Source of the DNA: Leishmania mexicana MHOM/GT/2001/U1103
Taxonomy: Eukaryota; Euglenozoa; Kinetoplastea; Trypanosomatida; Trypanosomatidae
Assembly (NCBI RefSeq): GCF_000234665.1
Contig: NC_018306.1
Coordinates: 1 to 64,000 of the forward strand
Direction of reading: 5' to 3'
DNA: 64,000 nt
Each line of letters begins with the position of its first letter. Position 1 is the stretch's first letter. Positions 1-9,590 of this stretch are shown here, piece after piece. Both the position numbers and the translations under genes were made by a program. The notes beneath the pieces were generated by a model. That model did not search any database. It saw only the letters and a list, made by a program, of their open reading frames with translations, and was not told the DNA's origin.

Positions 1-723
1 ACGTTACCGGCCGTGTCGCTGGCCCCGCTCTTGGATATACGCAGAGCGAGGGCCATCAGTGACGGCCAGCACACGCACTGCCCACATTTGCATAGCGTGC
101 TCGAATGCGCTTTCCGGTGTTGACTGACCCGTGGGCTTGGTCAGCGCCCTCATGTTCACCTTTAGGATCGAGCGGACGCCTGGCACCTTCAGCGAAGCCC
201 CGATCCCCTTGCCGGCGCCGATGAGAGCAGGCTTCTGCGCCGCCGCCGCCATCTCCGTCCAGCGGGTGTAGAGGTCGGGGCTGTTGCCGTCTGGGAAGCT
301 GCCCATGATCGTCATGCCACCCGCATGCTCGAGTGCCTAGAGGAGTGTTGGGTTCATTTCCTTTGCAGCATCTTCCGGTACAGCCGCCGCGGTCTCGATC
401 AGCTCCGTCATCGTGCTGTCCTGGGTGTCGAGGCAGGTGAAGATTTGGGTCTCTGCCGGTGCGGTGACAGGATGAACCGCGATGCCCTCCTGATGGAACA
501 CGTCGATCACGCGCTCACCTGCCTTGCCGCCGACAAGCGTGTGCAATGGGGTCCTGCAGAAGTGCGGACTTTCCTTGTAGCACGCAGAGACACGGCAAAC
601 GTTGGTGTCCTTGCCACTAGTGTAGCTGTGCACCGTTGCAGCGCGGTTCACGTCATGGACGCGAAGCTCATCAAAGGCGAGCGACTTTTGAAATGCCGGG
701 TGGGGTCCGACCACCGCGATCAA
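1..723 (-). pseudogene. pfkB/ribokinase-family sugar kinase, decayed and cut by window edge
   Basis: The minus-strand translation resembles the N-terminal half of pfkB-family kinases of the 1-phosphofructokinase/LacC type: an IAVVGPHPAFQK opening, a DELRVHDVNRA segment, an eroded substrate loop (SGKDTN where GGKGxN is usual), a GGKAGERV stretch, then a GSFPDG motif and an ILKVNMRALT segment. Three lesions are visible. The expected ATG is TTG at 723-721, and no in-frame ATG lies upstream before a stop at 795-793. An in-frame TAG sits at 339-337, with clear homology on both sides in the same frame (ALEHAGGM, then the GSFPDG segment). A TAA lies at 6-4, just after a GGGG run, and the neighbouring frame stays open to the edge, so a one-base insertion is possible. 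The C-terminal half with the catalytic Asp lies outside the window. Sequencing error could explain one lesion but hardly all three. The family call is fairly firm; substrate is unknown. Confidence 0.7.
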
Positions 724-1522
724 TGGTGAGCCCGTTGGTCGTACGGGGAATAGCGGAGCGTGTGCGTGAGGGTGACGTCCTTGTGAGAGACATCATGTGA
801 TGTGGCAGAGAACGAGAAGATGGGGGATGTTAGACCGAAGAATAGAAAGATAAGGGGAGCAACGCGACGCAGGGGAACACACGCGTACGGCGGCGGTACG
901 TGGCACGAAAACAGCTTGCGTCTGCGCACACGTGCATGAGGGGAGGGGGTGTGAAACCTTTCATGAACGCTGCCTCGCTACAAGCCCACGTGCCACAAGA
1001 CGCACATAAATACAGCCTAGGACTGAGCTGGAGGAGGACGGCGGTGCCGGCACGCACGTAGTGGTGGATATCGTAAGGGATCCTTCACCCCTCCGCCCCG
1101 CGCGTCCTCGTGAAGGAGACCGCATGATAAAGGAAAGAGCACGCACGGATGCAAAGCAACTCGCTGACGTCCGTGTTTCGCTTTTTCACACGTCTATATT
1201 TTTCGCTTCTCACATGGAGGAATATCAGGCCAGGAAGAAAGGGGTGCCTATGGGAGGGCAGAGTCCAGCTACCTCTGCGGGCGCAATGTACGTGGCCCCT
1301 CCAACGAGGCTGCCCAGTAGTAAGGTGAGGGGCAGACGGGTGTGTTCTGTCCCACCGTCGCCACCCCCCCGTCTCGCTGTCCCTGTGCGGGTAGAAGAGT
1401 CGTAAGCGGAGCAACGAAACAAACCGTGGCGCAACGGAAGAGAAATCGGTGACGCGGGAAAGCAGTGCAGCAACTGCCGCTGAGCCCCCCACCACCACCT
1501 CCCTGCCCGGCGAGGCAACGAT
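724..1522. other. Intergenic region between aminopeptidase P and the kinase relic
   Basis: This 0.8 kb would hold the 3' UTR of the aminopeptidase P mRNA and the upstream part of the kinase relic. Short overlapping open frames on both strands have no recognisable motif. No RNA gene was seen. Confidence 0.5.
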
Positions 1523-3376
1523 TCACTTCGCATCTTTCCCGTCTGGGCTGAGCACGGTGTGCGCCTCATTCACCGCACAGAGAGGTTGCGCATGGTATTT
1601 GAGGTACTCGACGGCGTTCTGGTCGCCCGCCTTTTGCAGGTACGGCATGGTGCTTGCCACCACCTTGGCGTGGTATCGGTCTACCCAGGCGCGCTCCGTC
1701 TCTGTGAGGAGGCTCACATCGATGAGGTCGCGGCACAGGGGCGCCATCGTGAGGTGCGACATGGTGTAGAAGCCGGTCGCGCTGTACTTGGTCCGACACT
1801 CGACCACCTCTTCGAGGTTCTCAATGCGGATGCCGTAGTGCCCGTCCTTGTAGTAGCCAGGCTCGTTCGACACGATGCAGTGCAGCTCCATGTTCGCCTC
1901 CGTAGCAACTGGGCGAATGCCGATTCCGTGGGGGCCCTCGTGCACGTTGAGGAAGGATCCCACGCCATGCCCAGTGCCGTGGGCGTAGTCCAGTCCCACG
2001 CCCCAGAGCGCCATACGCGCCAGAGTGTCGAGACGGGCACCGCCTGTGCCCTTGGGAAAAACGATACTGTTGAGTGCGATGTGCCCTTTGAGCACAAGCG
2101 TGTAGGCCTCGCGCTGCTCATCACTCGGTGCTGAGAAGCAGATGGTGCGCGTCACATCGGTGGTACCGTCCCAGTAGTGCGCACCACTGTCGATTAAGTA
2201 CAGCTGGTCCGCGCGAATGGTGGCAGAGCCCGTCTCGGGGGGGCAGTAGTGGCACATTGCACCGTTAGGGCCGATGGACGAGATGGAGCCAAAACTGAGC
2301 TGCACAAAGTGTTCCCCCTGCGCGCGGAACTCCTCGAGCTTCGTGGCCGCGTCGTACTCGTTCAGGTCCGTCGCACCCCTGTTCACGACCTGGTCGTGCA
2401 GCCAGGCGAGGTAGCGCGTCAGTGCAGCACCGTCGCGTACGTGGCAGTCGCGGAAGCCTTTGAGCTCGACCTCATTCTTGACTCCCTTCAACTTCTGCGC
2501 GGGGCCGCAAACGCCTCGACGGGCCTTGGTGCCGACATCCTTCAAGATGCGAAAGACGGCCTCGCTCGTCTGGCGCTCGTCGACGAGGGCCTTGCGACCC
2601 TGTGGTAGCTGCTTGAGATCCGCCTCGAACTGCTCGTACGGGTAGAAGTCGATGTGATCCTCGCACGCCTGGCGCACTGCACCTGTGACCTTGTCTGGGT
2701 TCACGTAGAGGCGCACTTTTTCGTGGTGCCCGTCAATGACAGCGTACGCGTAGAAGACGGGGTTGTAGTCCACGTCGCCGCCGCGCAGATTCGTGAACCA
2801 CGCGATCTCATCCAGCGCGGACAGAATGATCAGGTCGCAGTCCTTCTTCTCCATCTCTGCGAGAATCGCGGCGCGCCGCTCCTGGCAGGTGGCACCGCAG
2901 AACTCAGCGGGGCGCACGTACAGTTTTTCCACGTTCGTCTCCGGCGGCATCATGTCCTGGACGATGTTCGCCACCGGACACAGATTGATCTTCTTGCTCA
3001 GCCGCTCCCACTCCGCCACGGTGGCGACGTACGGGCTCATGCCAACAACTGCTTTGGAGCCGAGATTGACGGCAATCCACTCGTCGAGCGACGGGACCTC
3101 TGGCTTGCCTTGCTTCATGAGTTCAAACTCGGGGTACTTCTCCTCCTCTGCGGCCAACCAGTAGCGTCCGTCCGTCCACAGGAGCGCCTTCTCCATCGTG
3201 ATCAAGGCGGTACCGGCGCTGCCGTGGAAGTGAGAGACGAATGCGCGGCTCTGCAGGTGCGTCGCCACATACTCGCTGTTGTGTGCGTCGCTGCTAGGGA
3301 CGATGAGTGCGGTCACGGTGGCCTCCTTCATCTTCTCACGCACCGCGTGCAGCACGGCAGCGCCAGAAGCCTTCAT
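1523..3376 (-). CDS. Aminopeptidase P (Xaa-Pro aminopeptidase), family M24B
   Basis: This 617-residue cytosolic-type enzyme should remove an N-terminal residue that precedes proline. Two creatinase-like domains lead into a C-terminal pita-bread metallopeptidase fold. All five dimetal ligands are visible: D396 (LIDSGAHYWDG), D407 (TDVTRT), H470 (GTGHGVG), E505 (SNEPGYY) and E519 (IRIENLEE). Length and ligand spacing (11, 63, 35 and 14) match the three-domain XPNPEP1 type, not the shorter bacterial enzyme. The N-terminal region reads as a substrate-recognition domain (SSDAHNSEYV, LLWTDGRYW). The ATG at 3376 is the natural family start, and no signal peptide is seen. A pyrimidine tract and AG about 155 bases upstream fit trans-splicing. 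The gene appears intact and is expected to be active. Confidence 0.96.
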   Translation of the reverse strand: MKASGAAVLHAVREKMKEATVTALIVPSSDAHNSEYVATHLQSRAFVSHFHGSAGTALITMEKALLWTDGRYWLAAEEEKYPEFELMKQGKPEVPSLDEWIAVNLGSKAVVGMSPYVATVAEWERLSKKINLCPVANIVQDMMPPETNVEKLYVRPAEFCGATCQERRAAILAEMEKKDCDLIILSALDEIAWFTNLRGGDVDYNPVFYAYAVIDGHHEKVRLYVNPDKVTGAVRQACEDHIDFYPYEQFEADLKQLPQGRKALVDERQTSEAVFRILKDVGTKARRGVCGPAQKLKGVKNEVELKGFRDCHVRDGAALTRYLAWLHDQVVNRGATDLNEYDAATKLEEFRAQGEHFVQLSFGSISSIGPNGAMCHYCPPETGSATIRADQLYLIDSGAHYWDGTTDVTRTICFSAPSDEQREAYTLVLKGHIALNSIVFPKGTGGARLDTLARMALWGVGLDYAHGTGHGVGSFLNVHEGPHGIGIRPVATEANMELHCIVSNEPGYYKDGHYGIRIENLEEVVECRTKYSATGFYTMSHLTMAPLCRDLIDVSLLTETERAWVDRYHAKVVASTMPYLQKAGDQNAVEYLKYHAQPLCAVNEAHTVLSPDGKDAK

Positions 3377-3531
3377 TATTATAGGACGGAGAGGGGCTGT
3401 GGTTGTGCGTGTTTCGGGGACACGGCGCTGACGTGTTGCTCTCGCCTAGAAGCGAATACGGACGCGTGTAGCCGCGAATCGAGCGCGCAGAGGATGAGAA
3501 AGCGTGGCTCTTAGGAATGTGCCCGTCGTGT

Positions 3532-3575
3532 CTCGTAGCAGGTGCGGGAAGGTGGGGGAGGGAGGGGAGGAAGCC
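3532..3575 (-). promoter_or_regulatory. Candidate spliced-leader acceptor for aminopeptidase P
   Basis: On the minus strand a tract of almost pure C/T (complement of about 3546-3575) is followed by the first AG at 3533-3532. This would leave a 5' UTR of about 155 bases before the ATG at 3376. It is inferred from the usual tract-plus-first-AG rule only. Confidence 0.45.
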
Positions 3576-3637
3576 CGGCGGCAGTGCGTGAATCAAAAAG
3601 CGCTCACAGGGTGGGGAGCGTTGGGGGGGCGGCAAAA

Positions 3638-3658
3638 CACCACACACACACACACACG
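3638..3658. repeat. CA dinucleotide repeat
   Basis: About ten CA units lie in the non-coding region upstream of aminopeptidase P. A second CA run lies at 4984-5000. Confidence 0.9.
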
Positions 3659-5110
3659 ACACTGCGGGACTGTCACAGGGGAAAGATAAGGTGAGGTGGG
3701 CGAGGAACTGTCGCTTCGATCTCTCACTCGCACGCAAGGTCGTAACAGAAAGAAAGTGATTGGCGGAGGAGAACAGTTCGGGGGGCATGCTGGCAAGCAG
3801 AGTCACGCGCCTCTTCGCGTCGGCCTCTCCCCATGCGACCCGAGGGTGGAGAAAACGCAGCCAAGGGGGGAGGGGGCAACGCCACGGCAGCGCTGGATGC
3901 TCACGTCTGTGATGCGTTCTCGTGTTTCCTACACTGTGGACGATCAATGGACAGACGGAGAGTGGAAAGCGTGGAGCATCTGGACGCACTCGTGCACGTC
4001 GGAGCCGGGCTCGTGCGCAGCAGCTGGAACTCGTGCACCTCTCTCTAGGTAACATGATCGCCTTCCGCGTAAGAGAAGTGAAACACCCCTTCTAAAAAGT
4101 CATCTCCCTCGTCATCGAGCACACTGCGGCTCCACAGCGAAGGATAGGCGACCCGAAAGGCTTCACTGCGGGACTCGTCGTGCCGCTTAAGATCTCCGGC
4201 TTGAGGCAGACTGTGAAGCATGCCGAAAGACAGGAAAGAGCAAAGATGCGTGCGCGACGGTGTAACGGCTTTCCTTTCATGGTGCTGAGAGAAGGTGCCA
4301 AGAACAGATGCGTGCATATGCATCGAAGCGTGCAGTATGGGGAGAGGGGGAACGAGCGCCAGGCCAGCAGAGGCTCTGCCGTTCGCCTCCTGCGGCACAC
4401 CATCGTTCTCCCTCCTCCGGGAGTGGGGCGTTGCCTCGATAGCGCTTGCGTGCACGCTCGTCAGGGCAGCAGGGCACACCGAAATTTTTGAAAAAAAACA
4501 GAAGTAAGGACGGACACGAAAGCAGAGGTGCGCTGTCTTGGAAAAGACAGCGGCAGAGGGGCAGAGAAGCGCACACTAAAAACTTGCCTGCTGCGGCGCC
4601 TCGTCCAACTTTCGACTCAGCGAAGAGGTGCGACGTGCACGACGCCCACCTCAGGTGGGCGGAAGAGGCCATAGAACAGAAGAGAGACCATTCCCAGGCT
4701 TCGCAGAGCCACGGCATCAGCGCTAGCTCGCCGCACCAGAAGCGCTACAAGCAAGCGGACGGCGGCCCGCAGCTCCACAAAAGACGTCAAAAGACGGAAG
4801 AGCCAGCTGATGCAAAGTGGTTTACCGTTGCGACCCGATGGACTTCCAGCGTAGTGCCATCAGACGGCCTCTCAGACACGCACTCTTGTGTCACCTGTGC
4901 CCATTCCTCCGAGAGCCGCGCCCCCTGGTCCTGCGAGCAGGCGACGTCGCAGGTGCGCAGCACGTCCAGTATGCGTCAGCAGATACACACACACACACAC
5001 GCAGGGCAGAAGAAACTAAACGGAAAAGAAACGAGAGCGCGTGCGATGACGCCGGAGACGCACCCCGTGACGCCGTGGGCGCCGGACTGACGTCCGTGCT
5101 TGTGCGCCAA

Positions 5111-5142
5111 GGCGGGTGCCCGTGAGCGTAAGCTCACCCGCC
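5111..5142. other. Bulged hairpin in the intergenic region
   Basis: On the plus strand GTGAGC (5122-5127) pairs with GCTCAC (5132-5137) around a GTAA loop. GGCGG (5111-5115) pairs with CCGCC (5138-5142), leaving a six-base bulge. Read on the minus strand, as in the mRNA, the loop is TTAC. Chance formation in GC-rich DNA is likely and no function is claimed. Confidence 0.4.
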
Positions 5143-6149
5143 CCTACGCATTCGTATGAGTCACAAGGTGCACACATGGCAGTGAAAAGAATAGGCTACG
5201 CACATGAGCCCTGCTGGCCAAGTGGTGTGCGCATCAGTTTGGCGCCTCCATCAGCGGCAACAACAACACAACGCAGAAGAGAGGCACAAGGCACCGTGGC
5301 GGCGGGCTAAAAGACAGAAAAATGAAGGCGAGCAAAGCGCCTCTGCTCCTCCGTACGCGCAGCGCCGTAGGCTGGTCGCGACACGACACCGCATCGGTAA
5401 GCTGCTCGCCTCGAGTGTGCAGAGGATAAACCGCCCCACGGACTATGTTGGGGAACACTGAGATTCGATAGCGCCTCGTGTATCGATGGCTGTCGATCAC
5501 TGTTTCAATGGCCTCCGGCCCTTGTAAGGAGAATAATAAGGCGGTGCAGCGGCGCTATCTCGCTCTCCGAATACCTCTCGCGGTTAATACAGCGGCGGGC
5601 GCGGCGCACGAGTGCGTGGGCAGACGTGCACTCTGGGAGGGGGGAATGGAAGAGGCGCGAATCGCGTGAGAAAGCGCGAGAGAGGCGAGGCAGGATCGAT
5701 GCAGTCGCACTGTAGTCGCCCGCGGGCATTGAGCGCGCCTGCAAGCCTTCACGAGGAGGCAAAGGCTGAGGAAGACAAGCCCGCGCGTAAGGGTTGGGGG
5801 AGGGGGGCAAAACGCGGAATTGGTAGAGAAAATAATATGCACACCCGCGGCTCACACGTACGCATAGGGCGTAAAGGTGGAGGCACGTCGGGTGGGGGAA
5901 GACACGCCAGAACGCCTTTGGAGCGCACACAACAAAGCCATGCAAAGTAAAGAAAACCGCTACGTTGTAGCCCCCCCCCTGAAGCTGAATGACGGGCGCG
6001 TCAGCAGTCAGCAGCCACAGCAAGCACAAGAGCGGCGGCGCCAGTGCCCGTCCCCATCCGGCCCTTTCCGTTTGCTTTGGAGGGTAGAGGAGGATGCGGC
6101 ACCGCGTCTCCCTTGATGCTTTGTGTCCCCCATCACTGGGGAGCGGAGG

Positions 6150-6630
6150 CGGAGGACACACATGCCGCCTCAGTGCGCGGTATCGCAAGGCCCGGTGTGC
6201 ACTCCCCCCCCCCCTGTGTGTGTGGAGGGAAGCCGAAGCAGCCCCCTCCTCTCCCACGCCCATGCCGGGCCGCCTCCCGTCATGACGGGGTCCAGCGCCG
6301 GCGACGTGGCGGGGCCAACGTGACTCGTCGCAGCCGATGCCGGCAGTGAACACGCTTGCGCCACCCATACGATGGCCAACGTGCCGGCGTGGCTCACACC
6401 CGCGGCCCACACACGGCCCACTCGTGCGGGGTGCCGGAGCCACCGCGAGGGGGTGGGGTGGGAGGCGCCAACGGTGGCGACCAGCATGATTGGGGAGCGG
6501 GTGTGAGGCCGCCCAGCGGAGCGGCGGGTGGATGTGTGTGGGTGGCGTTTTCGGGCAGAGGCGGTGCTGCGGCGACGGCGTGGGTGGGGGAGGGGGGAGG
6601 GGCGCATGTGCCGTGATGCGTGTGCACACC
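6150..6630 (+). mobile_element. SIDER-like retroposon remnant, copy 1
   Basis: This non-coding block recurs at about 17092-17585. Positions 6215-6584 align to 17157-17526 without gaps (constant offset 10,942) and appear identical by eye; the 65 bases before that are similar with small changes. Its 3' part also matches the minus-strand fragment at about 21848-22108. Size (about 0.5 kb), GC-rich sequence and position about 0.5 kb downstream of a stop codon fit Leishmania SIDER elements, which occur in 3' UTRs and can influence mRNA stability. The strand given is relative to copy 2; it is opposite to the genes. The SIDER name is recognition of type, not a database match. Confidence 0.6.
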
Positions 6631-7142
6631 ACTTTGCCTCTAAGAGAACAACGTGCCAAGGCCTGGAGGAAGGCACGCACAGAAACAGGAGTACACGTAC
6701 ACTCCAAGAGGGACGACGACGACCACGACAAGGAGAGAATATCGCAGGTCGGGGAAAAGGGAGGGGGGTCGACGACTGGAGCGGGAGCCGACAAAGAAAT
6801 AAATGAAACGAAAGGTCGGAGACTCATGTGGCCAGAGAGCACCTGGCGAAGGGAAGACCACATGCGGGACAATGGGGACCGCCGGCCACCGCCACGCGCA
6901 CAGACATGAAGAAAGGCACCTGCTTTGTGTCGCCGCTGTTTATGGGCCTTCCTCGCGTCTGCCCTTCCGTTGCTGCCCCCACCCCCACTCTGCCTGCCTG
7001 CCTCCCTTCCCTCGCGTGTTTGTTTAGCGCCGAGTATTGGGCAGTCGCGCTACTGTCGGCCTCTCTCACCGATCGCCGCAGGGGTGCGCTCGTGCACACC
7101 CGACGGCTGGAGCAGCGCTCCACTTCGCTGCTTGTCGCCACT

Positions 7143-7784
7143 CTAGCTGAGAAGGAAGACGCCCGCGATGACGAGTAGCGCCAGAGCCAGGAACAGCCGC
7201 AGCTGCGCCTGAATGTGGGCGAGGAGGGATGCGTACTTGTTCCTCACGTGAGCCATCTGCGTCGCGCCTGTAGACTTGCGGTTTACGAACGTCTTGCGCT
7301 CACTCATCCCTAGATCGCCAATGACGTATTTACCCATCATGTGATACGCAGCGTCACTGTGCCCGTTGTCCGTGAAGGCTTGCGTCGCGTCACCGCCAGC
7401 GTTGTAGAGCAAGATGTCACGGCCACCGGGATGCAGGTCCAGAAATGGGGTTACATCGTACACTCTGTTGTTGATGACAAGCCACGCACCGTCAGCCGAT
7501 TTTTTGGCAGCGGCCTGTTCCATGGAGATGTAGCGGTGACGCTCGTTTTCGGGCAGCTCGCCAACCTTGAGCTTCTCGAGCTTGCGCATGGCTCCCCTGC
7601 TGTGGTTTACCGCCTCAAAGGCCTCCGTGGCATCGGTGCCGATGTGAGCGAGAAGAATATCACGACCTCCAGGGTGGTCGTCGTAGAAATCAATCACATC
7701 GTACACACCGTTCTGGATGATAAGCCAGCCACTCTCCTTGTGGCTGTGCTCCGCCACCTGATCCTTGGTGTAGACTGTCGGCAT
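7143..7784 (-). CDS. Tandem cytochrome b5-domain protein with C-terminal membrane anchor
   Basis: This 213-residue protein contains two complete cytochrome b5 haem-binding domains. Domain 1 has ligands H37 (DDHPGG) and H61 (VNHSRG). Domain 2 has H118 (DLHPGG) and H142 (NGHSDA). Each has the preceding VYDV strand. After a linker, residues about 193-212 form a hydrophobic helix at the very C-terminus, so this is probably a tail-anchored protein of the ER or outer mitochondrial membrane facing the cytosol. Single-domain microsomal cytochrome b5 donates electrons to desaturases and related oxygenases; a similar role is inferred, with a specific partner unknown. All four haem ligands are intact. 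The ATG at 7784 sits directly before the first domain. Confidence 0.92.
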   Translation of the reverse strand: MPTVYTKDQVAEHSHKESGWLIIQNGVYDVIDFYDDHPGGRDILLAHIGTDATEAFEAVNHSRGAMRKLEKLKVGELPENERHRYISMEQAAAKKSADGAWLVINNRVYDVTPFLDLHPGGRDILLYNAGGDATQAFTDNGHSDAAYHMMGKYVIGDLGMSERKTFVNRKSTGATQMAHVRNKYASLLAHIQAQLRLFLALALLVIAGVFLLS

Positions 7785-8385
7785 CAGCGCTACTCAGCGG
7801 CTCGGCCAACGTGCCGGGTAGAACACATGGAAAGAAGAGCAAGCGAGGAAGGCGAATCACTGGCCGGGGGGTGACTGTGAATGCGGCTGTATGGCTACTG
7901 GTGTGCGTGCCTGTGGAGGGTGAGGGATAGAGATGGGGGGAGGGCGGGTGTCAGCGCTCGGCGTTTCAATGTGCAAGGCAACGACTGCAAGAAGTAAGGA
8001 AAAGGGAGAGTGCGGCCCGTGAGCTGAGGCGGGCGGCCGGCCGGAGTGGAGGGTGGGTGGGGAGGTGCGGAACGGAGGCGGTAGAGAGTTGCGAAAGGAT
8101 AGAGCGGGTGTAGGGGTGCGGTATCGATGTCTTTCCCGAAGAGCGCAGATGCAAGTGTAAAGGATACCCCCAAGCAAAAAACTGAAGAGGTGAAGGGCGG
8201 CGGACTGCTCGCTCACGCACGCACACAGGGGGGAGGGCGAGAGAGCCTCGCCTGTCTGGCAAAGCAAGGCGGTATGTTCAATACCGGAAAGCGAAAAGGC
8301 GTAAACAAGGAGTGGGGACCTTCGCGCGCGAGTGCAGCGCAGCAACTCGTGTGCGCGCGCGCGTGTGTGTGGGGGGGGGGACGTG
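7785..8385. other. Intergenic region, cytochrome b5 protein to PAC4-like gene
   Basis: This 0.6 kb should hold the 3' UTR of the PAC4-like mRNA and the leader of the cytochrome b5 mRNA. On the minus strand it is pyrimidine-rich (complement of about 7920-8080), which suits a trans-splicing signal. No gene was seen. Confidence 0.5.
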
Positions 8386-9030
8386 TCAAGAAGGGTCTCC
8401 TCCCATGGCGAGGCCTTTCGTTTTCGTTGCCTCTTCACGCAGCGCGTTCACGCCCCCCTCCCCCCCACACACACACCGCTGGGCAATCAGCCGGTACGAC
8501 GCCTCGTACACAAGCGCACCAAACTGGAACGTCATGCCAAAGCCGCCTCCACCATCCGTGCCCAGCAGCGGGAGACACCGCTCTCCCACGATGGCACAGT
8601 TCACGTACACTGTCGCCTGGACACCCAGTTGCTTCTCGATGCCGCGCACTAGTCGCTGGCTGAGGCTCGTCGAGAAGGCAGACTGCACGCTGCTGTTCGT
8701 TCCAGCTGGCATGTCCTGCTGGTGCGCCGCCTCGAGCTCCATCAGCTGCGATGAAGAGATACTGAGGCGGCCGCCATCCCCGCTGAGCTGAAGTCCAACA
8801 GCGACGCTGCAGGCCCCCAGTTGGGGCACGCTTTGATTCCTGGGGCTCTCCGAGATGTGGACCCAGAAAAAACGGGTCCCGAAGGCGACCACCTCGACAA
8901 AGACGTTGGTAATGAGCACGGCTTCTTCAGGGGCGCTGGCGCGATCTGCGCACGCCTCCACCTCGGTGTTGCCCTCAAGAGCCTTGTAGTAGAAGGGCAC
9001 ACGCACGGCAACAGTGCTCGGGGCCGGCAT
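8386..9030 (-). CDS. Probable proteasome assembly chaperone 4 (PAC4)-like protein
   Basis: This is a 214-residue reading. Its core resembles the small PAC4/PSMG4 fold: a strand ending in FFWVHISES, where the human protein has a FLWVG-type strand, then LGACSVAVGLQ, then SSVQSAFSTSLSQRLVRGIEKQ, where PAC4 has a TSTGLAQRLARK-like helix, then an ATVYVNC strand. PAC3-PAC4 helps order alpha subunits during 20S proteasome assembly. The protein is longer than human PAC4 (about 123 residues), with an inserted loop and a Cys-containing C-terminal tail. The frame is open further upstream, but that part is low-complexity and lacks the family pattern, so the ATG at 9030 was chosen. The match is short and made by eye, so a different small alpha/beta protein is possible. 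Confidence 0.5.
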   Translation of the reverse strand: MPAPSTVAVRVPFYYKALEGNTEVEACADRASAPEEAVLITNVFVEVVAFGTRFFWVHISESPRNQSVPQLGACSVAVGLQLSGDGGRLSISSSQLMELEAAHQQDMPAGTNSSVQSAFSTSLSQRLVRGIEKQLGVQATVYVNCAIVGERCLPLLGTDGGGGFGMTFQFGALVYEASYRLIAQRCVCGGEGGVNALREEATKTKGLAMGGDPS

Positions 9031-9590
9031 CAGGCAGTCAGAGAGCGAGACGGTGCACGTACGCTGAAAGGGGTGGCGGGGGTGGTTAGGAGTGGGAAGG
9101 TGATGCGGGTTCTCCGGCGCAGGCGCTTGTGGGCTGCAGGAACGGCAACGGCGGATGAAAAGACACAAGGAGGAGTCGAGGGGCAAGATGGGAAGGGTGG
9201 GACAGAGGACACGGATACGGTCCCTCACGCAGTAATCCATACTGATGCGAACGCGTTGGCCCAAGGGCGTTTTCTTGCTCTCGCAACGGAGACACAATAC
9301 GCCGTGCGCTGCTGCCGCCATCGCCAGCGGCGGTGGGGGAGGGGAACGGAAAGTCAAAAAAAAGCGGGCGCGAGTCGCTTGCTGCGTTCTCCGCTTGCGT
9401 GTCTCGGTAGACAACAGAGGAGGGATGGGAAGCATAGCCACAACAGACACATCATCGATACGGGAAACTCAGTGCCGCATGTGCACACAAACCGAGATGC
9501 AACTGCTCGCGCGCGCAGGCGCGAGACGATGTCTTTGCAGGCAGTAAAGGCTCCATCACCCCACCAACACCACCGCCACCACCAACTTCC
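9031..9590. other. Intergenic region, PAC4-like gene to unknown gene
   Basis: These 560 bases hold the presumed 3' UTR of the 397-residue protein and the leader of the PAC4-like gene. The minus strand has C/T-rich stretches near 9070-9110 and 9320-9350. No gene was recognised. Confidence 0.45.

Larger units (their letters stand above)
3377..7142. other. Long intergenic region without a credible gene
   Basis: This 3.8 kb lies between the start of aminopeptidase P and the end of the cytochrome b5 gene. It probably holds the long 3' UTR of the latter. It contains CA repeats (3638-3658 and 4984-5000), a hairpin (5111-5142) and a SIDER-like repeat (about 6150-6630). Open frames up to about 450 codons are Pro/Arg/His-rich, overlap one another on both strands and lack motifs. 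Confidence 0.55.

Noticed and set aside
3336..4055. 239-codon minus-strand frame upstream of aminopeptidase P
   Set aside because: It crosses the probable splice acceptor and a CA repeat, is Pro/Arg/Ser-rich and overlaps the aminopeptidase start.
5505..6872. 455-codon minus-strand open frame
   Set aside because: Much of it is the reverse translation of SIDER-like copy 1 and Pro/Ser-rich flanks; the same peptide appears opposite copy 2, as expected of a repeat and not of a gene.
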